Under the pieces are notes generated by a model. It worked only from the letters and a program-made list of their open reading frames with translations. It was not told where the DNA came from and searched no databases. Made by a program: the position numbers and the translations under genes. Below, in pieces: positions 58,270-64,000 of a stretch of DNA of 64,000 nt. Each line of letters starts with the position of its first letter. The stretch's first letter is position 1. Origin of the DNA: Carya illinoinensis (Eukaryota > Streptophyta > Magnoliopsida > Fagales > Juglandaceae); NCBI RefSeq assembly GCF_018687715.1, contig NC_056753.1:26144501-26208500 (forward strand), written 5' to 3'.

Positions 58270-60150
58270 TATAGACAAAAGTTGGATAAAAAAGTCTCGA
58301 CATACAAAAGAGTATGTCGATATTGTCAAGGAGTTTTTGAAGTTTGCATGTTAGAATTGTGCTACAGATTCGTCAATTTGTTGCCCATGTAGAAAATGTG
58401 GATTACGTATGATGTTCATGCCCAACATAGTATACGATCATTTGATTAGCTACAGAATTTCTTAAGGTTATACCATTTGGCATGCCCAATGGGGGAGAAA
58501 AGGGAAAACATCTTACCATGCTACTAAAGCCCAAAATAATAATAAACAAATAAATGAACACTCCAGTAGGATGACAACCATGTTAATTGCATGATGTTTT
58601 CTCTATATTTGATCTGGAAATAGTTGAAGGTGGGCTTGAAATAGGTGTAGATGTTGGAGAAGTTGGAATGCAATATGAAAATCAACAAGGTTTTAGCAAG
58701 AGAGTTAATAAATTTTATAATATGTTGAAAGATGCTAATAAGCCATTATACGAATGGTGCACAAAACATACTAAGTTTAGTGTTATCGTACGTCTCTGAA
58801 ATATAAAGTGTTTGGATGGATTGAGTGGTAGCATATTCACATAACTACTTGAATTTATGAATTAGTTGCTCCCACCAAGAGCATAATTGCCTAAAAATAC
58901 ATACAAGGGAAAAAAGTACATGAATGAGTTATGCCTTGGATCCGAAGGATCTTAGTACGTCCCAATAGTTGTATGTTATTTTGGAAGAACAATGAGAATT
59001 TAGAAACATGTATAGTATGCGGAGTGTCAAGTGGAAGCAAAAAAAAAGTCTATGGATGATAGATCTAAAAAAGGTAAAAGAAGTCTAGTGAAAATACTAC
59101 GGTGGTTTTCATTAAAACCAAGATTGCAAAGGCTTTTTATGTCATCAAAGACTTCTTTACGAATGAAATGGCATGCTATAGGCCACACAAATGATGGGGT
59201 ACTAAGGCATCCAGCAGATGAGTTTGCTTCTGACCCCCGTTATGTTAGGCTTGGTTTATCTGCAGATAGCTTTAATCCTTTTACTAACATGCACATTTTC
59301 TATAGTACTTGGCCAGTTATGTTGGTACCTTACAATTTACCTCATTGGATGTACATGAAACGACCAACTTTCATACTATCGTTGATTATACTGAGACCAT
59401 CATCACCATCAATGAATATAGATGTATACTTAGAGCCTCTAATATCAGAATTAAAGGAACTATGAGATGTTGGAGCACCAACCTATCATGTTTGCTCGAA
59501 AGAGATATTTACAGTGCGTGCGACTTTTTTGTAAACAATAAATGATTTTCTTGTATATGGTGATTTGCCTGGATTGAGTACAAAAGGTTGTTTAGTATGT
59601 CATTGTTGTATAGATAATACACGATCTAGATGGCTAAAACATGGAAAAAAAGATTTCCTATATGAGGCATAAACGATTCTTGCCAAGAAATCATAAGCAG
59701 AGAATGATGGCAAAAACAGTCTATGGATAATAGGTCTAAAAATGGTAAAAGAAATTCAGTGAAAATATTATGGTGATTTTTGTTAAAACCAAGGTTACAA
59801 AGACTTTTTATGTCATCAAAGACTTCTTTATGAATGAAATGGCATGCTATAGGCCACACAAATGAAAGGGTACTAAAGCATCCAGCAGTTGAGTTTGCCT
59901 CTAACCCCCTCAATGTTAGACTTGGTCTATTTACAGATGGTTTTAATCCTTTTGGTAATATGAGCATTTCCTATAGTACCTGGCTAATTATATTGGTATC
60001 TTACAATTTACCCATTTGGATGAATCAATTTTCATATTCTCGTTGATTATACCGGGACCATAATCACCTTCAATGAATATAGATGTAAACATAGAGTCTC
60101 TAATATCAGAATTAAAGCAACTATAGGAGGTTGGAGCACCAACCTACATT
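58270..60150 (+). pseudogene. TNP2-type transposase remnant, copy B
   Basis: Counterpart of 366-2290. The longest open piece (59031-59465) has M-K-W-H-A-I-G-H-T-N, G-V-L-R-H-P-A-D-E-F, V-R-L-G-L-S-A-D, W-P-V-M-L-V-P-Y-N-L-P-H and I-D-V-Y-L-E-P-L-I-S-E-L-K-E-L: Transposase_21 core, less damaged than in copy A. The tandem internal duplicate is at about 59720-60150. Stops and shifts remain throughout. Confidence 0.82.
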
Positions 60151-60479
60151 GTTTGATGGTACATGAGAAATTGATCATCCACCTACTATGCCAACACTTG
60201 ATGAAATTTTAGAACATCACAGGCATTTCTCTTTTAGATTTGGAAAGTCAACTAACTAGTTACGTTAATCGTAATTCTCATAATATTTGTGATATTGTAG
60301 TCAAATGTAATAACAACAAGGAGCACAATAAGAAGCAGGTGGTTGTTCACAGCGAAGGATCAAAAAGTTATGCAATATGCCTATGATGTGGTATTTATTT
60401 AATCATTATTTATTTACTGTTGAATATTTGTTAGTTCTTTGTTTTTGATATATATATTTAATCTAAAATATGAGACGCA

Positions 60480-61160
60480 GCAAAAATCAACTCAAGCACT
60501 GCCAAGTCGAACCCAATTGTTTGTCATAACCCATAAGAGAAATGATGACACCCACTACAATGATGAGATGAGGAAGAAAGTGGTATGTTTATTTTCAAAT
60601 TTATTACTTTTTAATTTTAATGGATTTATAAGATAAAGAATGTGTGTTTTTAATTATCTATTACAAGCTGAGATTGAGGAACTTTTAACACAAGACACAA
60701 GTCCCATAGAAATGTGGTCTGGAGGAACCATGGCTTAGGCACCAGATAATGTTTATTCTAAAGTTATAGGCTCAGAACTGCCTAGACATGTGCGCGGTTT
60801 TTAGGTTTGGATTAATTCCTACAAGGCAAACTTATCAGCAGTCACTACCAAATTTTGAGCAAGAAGATGGTATATCCAAGAAAGAGTTTGATAAAACGAG
60901 GAACGAATTAACTGAATTGTAAAACTTAGTGAACACATTCGTGCATGCACAAGTTAGCACTCCACATGTTTAGTTGATATCAATCAAGCTTATTTTGGAA
61001 TTTTTTGACCCTCATTTGAATTTATATGTAGGTTTAAGGAAAAAATCAAATAGAGAATGAAGAGGAAGAGAAAGATGAAGAAGAGGAAAATGATGATGAG
61101 GAAGAAGAAAAAGAAGATGAAGATGACGAAAATGTAGAGAACGACAAGGACAAGGATTAG
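60480..61160 (+). pseudogene. Transposase_24-type remnant, copy B
   Basis: It matches 2590-3262: L-P-S-R-T-Q-L-F-V-I-T-H-K-R piece with GTATGT donor, a middle exon with the former V-I-G-x-E-x-P motif now disrupted, and a Glu/Asp-rich tail (61030-61160). Confidence 0.68.
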
Positions 61161-61439
61161 GGGGTTATAAGTGAAGAATCTCAAACTATATTAATATTTT
61201 AATTTAATGGTATTTTGCAAGTTTTCTTAATTGAGATAATATTTATGATTATGCTATATATTTACACATCATATTTTATTTATAGTTAAGTTTTTTGTTT
61301 TGTTTAGTTAAGCAGAAAAGGTGGTAGCAATGAAACATTATGATTGTTTTTTCTATTTTTTTGTAGCAAGAACTTAAGTATTTTTTTCTTCATATCATTT
61401 AAAAGCTATTTTTTTTCTTTTTAATATTTATTTAACTAC

Positions 61440-61901
61440 CAATAAATTTATAATAGTTTTGCATCTTTAAGTTATATATTTTTACCAGCATAACAATATA
61501 CATGCCAGCAAATTCAATGATTTACCGGCATATTAATCGATCAATTGTCGATATTTTTTTAAACGTCGCCAAAATGATACATTTTACCTGCGTAACAATA
61601 TAAATGACGGAAAACTCGATAATTTATCAGAGTATAATTGATAAATTGTCGACCTTTTTTTAAATGTCACTAAAGTTATACATTTTTATCAGCGTAACAA
61701 TATAAAAGCGACAAACTAATAATTTACTCGTGTATAATTGATCAATTGTCGAAATTTTTTTAAACGACAGCAAAGCAATATATTATTACCGGCATAATAA
61801 TATAAACGTCGGAGAATTCAATAATTTACCGGTGTATAAATTAAGAGCTGAAAATAATATATTTTTATCGGCATATAAACAAACGCCAATAATTCTTAGT
61901 G
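61440..61901 (+). repeat. CACTA subterminal repeats and terminus, copy B
   Basis: Same degenerate units as 3500-3998 (ATTGATCAATTGTCGA, TTTTTTTAAACG, ACCGGCATAATAATATAAACG) ending at TTAGTG. Confidence 0.72.
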
Positions 61902-61964
61902 CACAGTACCTCCCACCAAAGCCCTAAGCAAACGCCATCCAAATCTCGCTAATAGACTTCAACA

Positions 61965-62147
61965 ATGGCATTCATCTTCATGGGTCACCCGAATCGACGT
62001 GAAGGATTGGAGGGTTTTGTTCGAAAATGGAGGTTAATTCATCGGGAGCTTTCTCTTGATGAGTATTTGAAAATCGAGGTAGATATGCATTTCATACCCA
62101 CGAACGGGTTGGTAATTTCAGGAGTCACTGGCAATAGAGGAGAATGA
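61965..62147 (+). CDS. Small conserved frame of unknown function (copy B)
   Basis: A 60-residue frame starting M-A-F-I-F-M-G-H-P-N-R-R lies 63 bases outside the CACTA terminus, and copy A keeps the same frame with a 3-base insertion but lacks the ATG. No family is recognised. Preservation over two copies is compatible with either coding history or limited divergence. Confidence 0.3.
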   Translation: MAFIFMGHPNRREGLEGFVRKWRLIHRELSLDEYLKIEVDMHFIPTNGLVISGVTGNRGE

Positions 62148-62499
62148 GCAATTTCAATGGGGGATGAGAGGAGTAATGTGTGGAGTAAGGGTAGGGCACT
62201 ATAGAGTAACGTTGGTGGAGTAATGTCGGAGGGATAGAAAACACTGTCGTTGACTGAATAGTCATGCTTGTGAACAGTACTTAAAACATTTCAAAACAAA
62301 TGAGATTTCTGGGTTTAATCTTAAAGTGATTGTTTAGAAGTGTTTCTCATCTCACTTCAGATTTGGGATGAGAAATCTGTGTCTCATCTTTGCTCCCAAA
62401 CCTGCCCTTAGTAAAGCAAAACCCTCCATCTCCAAATTAACACCAAAAGGCAGCCCAATCTCTAATGTTACATCATTTAATCACCAAAACCCTAACAAC

Positions 62500-62521
62500 T
62501 CTCTCTCTCTCTCTCTCTCTC
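62500..62521 (+). repeat. (CT)n microsatellite
   Basis: Short counterpart of the tract at 4602-4638. Confidence 0.85.
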
Positions 62522-62608
62522 TTCCTTCGACACTGACACCCATCATTTTCTCCAAACTTGTCACAAGCCCCACAAGAAATAGAGAGCAAAACTGTGTAAT
62601 AAAAAGAA

Positions 62609-62735
62609 TAGTAATGCTACATACAATTATTTTTGTATATATTTTACTGATATAATTGGCTGGATCAATTTTTTTAATACATAACTAATTACATTTAAGA
62701 AGTACACAAAAGTGATTGCGTATAAAATTTTTGTA
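62609..62735. mobile_element. Small MITE-like element, copy B
   Basis: ATACAATTATTTTTGTAT at left and ACAAAAGTGATTGCGTAT at right form imperfect inverted repeats; equivalent to 4735-4880. Confidence 0.4.
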
Positions 62736-63078
62736 GAAAAAATTAGTGAGAGAGAGAGAGAAACAAAAGAGAATTTGAGTTCTGAATTTATTTTCTTTAT
62801 TAATTCCTCTGTACGTCGATCATCACTTATTTATATACTTCATCTAATCAAAGCACTATGGCTTTATTACAATTATGGGCCTTAGCCTAGAACAAGTATT
62901 ACAACCCAGAACAATTACAACTCAAACATTCGTTCATAAGGCCCATCTCCACTTAAGCCCATCTAGCCATCAACCCACACTATCATATCATGTTGCTCTA
63001 AGCTTTTATCTGCTACTGCTCATCTTTGTCTATTTTCTGTTGCCCTAGCTGCCACCCTCTCAATCCGTGACAAAATTC

Positions 63079-63083
<5 letters not shown>

Positions 63084-63111
<28 letters not shown>
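63084..63111 (+). repeat. (CT)n microsatellite
   Basis: CT run in the CT-rich leader before the possible first exon at 63162. Confidence 0.85.
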
Positions 63112-63112
<1 letters not shown>

Positions 63113-63161
63113 AGAATCACTCTTCATCTCTCTCTCTTTCTCTCACTGTTAGTCAGCAACA

Positions 63162-63397
63162 ATGCTTCTCCTCTCCTTTCATCACCGTCTCTCGAGCCCC
63201 TTAATTGACACAAATCGCCACAGTCTTCTCCCTTCCATGTCATTTTGTTCTCTCTTCATCACTCAATCCCAACTTTCCTCCCTTTTCTCTATTCCATCAG
63301 TTCTCCACGAAGATCAACCGAATGCTTGCAGAAAATCAAAGAAAACAGCCTTTGATTTCAACATAGACAACGAAAATGGCAGCCATTGCGTTTGGAT
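63162..63397 (+). CDS. Possible first coding exon of an unrecognised gene (copy B)
   Basis: A CT-rich leader (63080-63160) leads to ATG at 63162 in context AACAATGC. The frame stays open for about 78 codons (M-L-L-L-S-F-H-H-R, Ser-rich middle, then N-A-C-R-K-S-K-K and F-D-F-N-I-D-N-E-N-G) to a GTAAGG donor-like site at 63398; read through, it stops two codons later. An intron-like T-rich sequence follows. The basic Ser-rich start could be an organelle-targeting peptide, but that is only an impression. Copy A (6411) is frameshifted. No downstream exon is in the window. Confidence 0.38.
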
Positions 63398-64000
63398 GTA
63401 AGGATGTCTTAGATCTACACATATTATCGATGGTTTTTCAATTTGGATTGTTCTAGTGTACATCAGTTTGATTTTCTTTGTGTACAAATTTTTATTCCGT
63501 TTGATTTTTGTTCTGGTTTGTTGCGTTGCCGTGAGATCATGTGTAATGGTCTGATGAAACTTCCTTAGATCTACATGTATTAAAATTTTTTTTTTTAGAT
63601 TTGGTTTCCTTTTGTGCATTTGGGTATGATTTATTAGGTGAATTTCTAGAAATTTCAAGCGATTTTGTTTGGATTTGCCTTAGTTTTGTCTATGTGGGTA
63701 TGAATTTTTTGCTCAACTTGCACACATTCAACCAAAAACTGAATGAATTGAGAAGAGGAAGAATGAATTGAAAGCCGACCGAAAGGTTTTGTGTGGAAAA
63801 GTGAGTAGTAGAGAATAAAGAGAGGAAGAAGATGAAACAAAAGGGAAACATCCAAAAATCAGTCGGTAGAGAAAAAAGCAAAAGAAAACAAAAAAGGAAT
63901 TTTGTCATAAAATCAGGGGCAAAATAGGGAAAAAAATAATGGATAAAAATATTGTTCATCCCTCAATTCGGACTTATTTAATAGAGTATATATATCTAGC

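Larger units (their letters stand above)
57908..61901 (+). mobile_element. Decayed CACTA element, copy B
   Basis: Equivalent to 1-3998, ending in TTAGTG at 61901 with AATAATTCT before it. The left terminus was not found between 57500 and 57940, so the element is probably 5'-truncated, or the duplicated unit begins inside it. Confidence 0.8.
57908..64000 (+). repeat. Long direct repeat, copy B
   Basis: Same content and order as 1-7255 but without the Mutator-like insertion. The copies start within a few bases of the same A/T run (TTATCTAGAAAATTAATGG at about 57940 against about 30). Copy B runs to, or past, the window end at the TATATATA-rich tail. It lacks the 120-bp stretch just before 5150 of copy A in exact form, having an AACATTCGTTCATAAGGCCC segment (62930-63000) in its place. 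Confidence 0.93.

Noticed and set aside
61030..61160. Glu/Asp-rich stretch as an independent acidic protein
   Set aside because: It continues the Transposase_24-type remnant and matches the tail in copy A, so it is not a separate gene.

Overview
The window is nuclear DNA from a flowering plant. Intron-containing genes, AT-rich intergenic DNA, CT-rich 5' leaders and several plant transposon families all point that way. A woody eudicot is the best guess from general sequence style, but nothing here fixes the species. There is one clearly intact host gene; nearly everything else is transposon-derived or decayed.

Layout. (1) 1-7255 is one copy of a roughly 6.1 kb direct repeat. It holds a decayed CACTA (En/Spm) element ending in a TAGTG terminus at 3998, followed by flanking sequence with a small conserved frame and a CT-rich leader plus possible first exon. 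A 1.17 kb Mutator-like insertion (5153-6317), found only in this copy, carries gene fragments, one resembling the start of a RINT1/TIP20-like protein. (2) 7255-19200 is the copper amine oxidase (CuAO) locus: a degenerate upstream-region copy without a gene (7255-9380), then a second upstream region with a retroelement insertion, then a complete five-exon CuAO gene (13897-19172, 678 residues predicted, all catalytic residues present). (3) 19776-38474 is one large CACTA element with matching termini, a decayed TNP2-type transposase, a decayed Transposase_24-type second gene and long repeat-bearing ends. (4) 38607-39044 is an inverted, truncated CuAO exon fused to a retroelement primer-site fragment. 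(5) 39180-43710 is a decayed Ty3/gypsy-like element on the minus strand: gag with zinc knuckle, initiator-Met primer site and a long LTR containing a tandem repeat. (6) 44490-44790 is a third relic of CuAO upstream DNA, cut by a second CACTA element on the minus strand (44791 to about 52000) that contains a 120-bp AT-rich satellite. (7) 52000-57900 is intergenic DNA with a further block of CACTA-like subterminal repeats, a MITE and a primer-site repeat. (8) About 57908-64000 is the second copy of the large direct repeat, same orientation, without the Mutator-like insertion.

The picture is a local CuAO cluster that was duplicated, partly inverted and then broken up by at least three CACTA lineages, an LTR retrotransposon, a probable LINE-type insertion and a gene-fragment-carrying Mutator-like element. 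I saw no prokaryotic-type system, CRISPR array, rRNA or tRNA. The points most worth a second look are the long direct repeats, the fragment-carrying Mutator-like element, the CuAO relics and a perfect 21-bp-arm palindrome.
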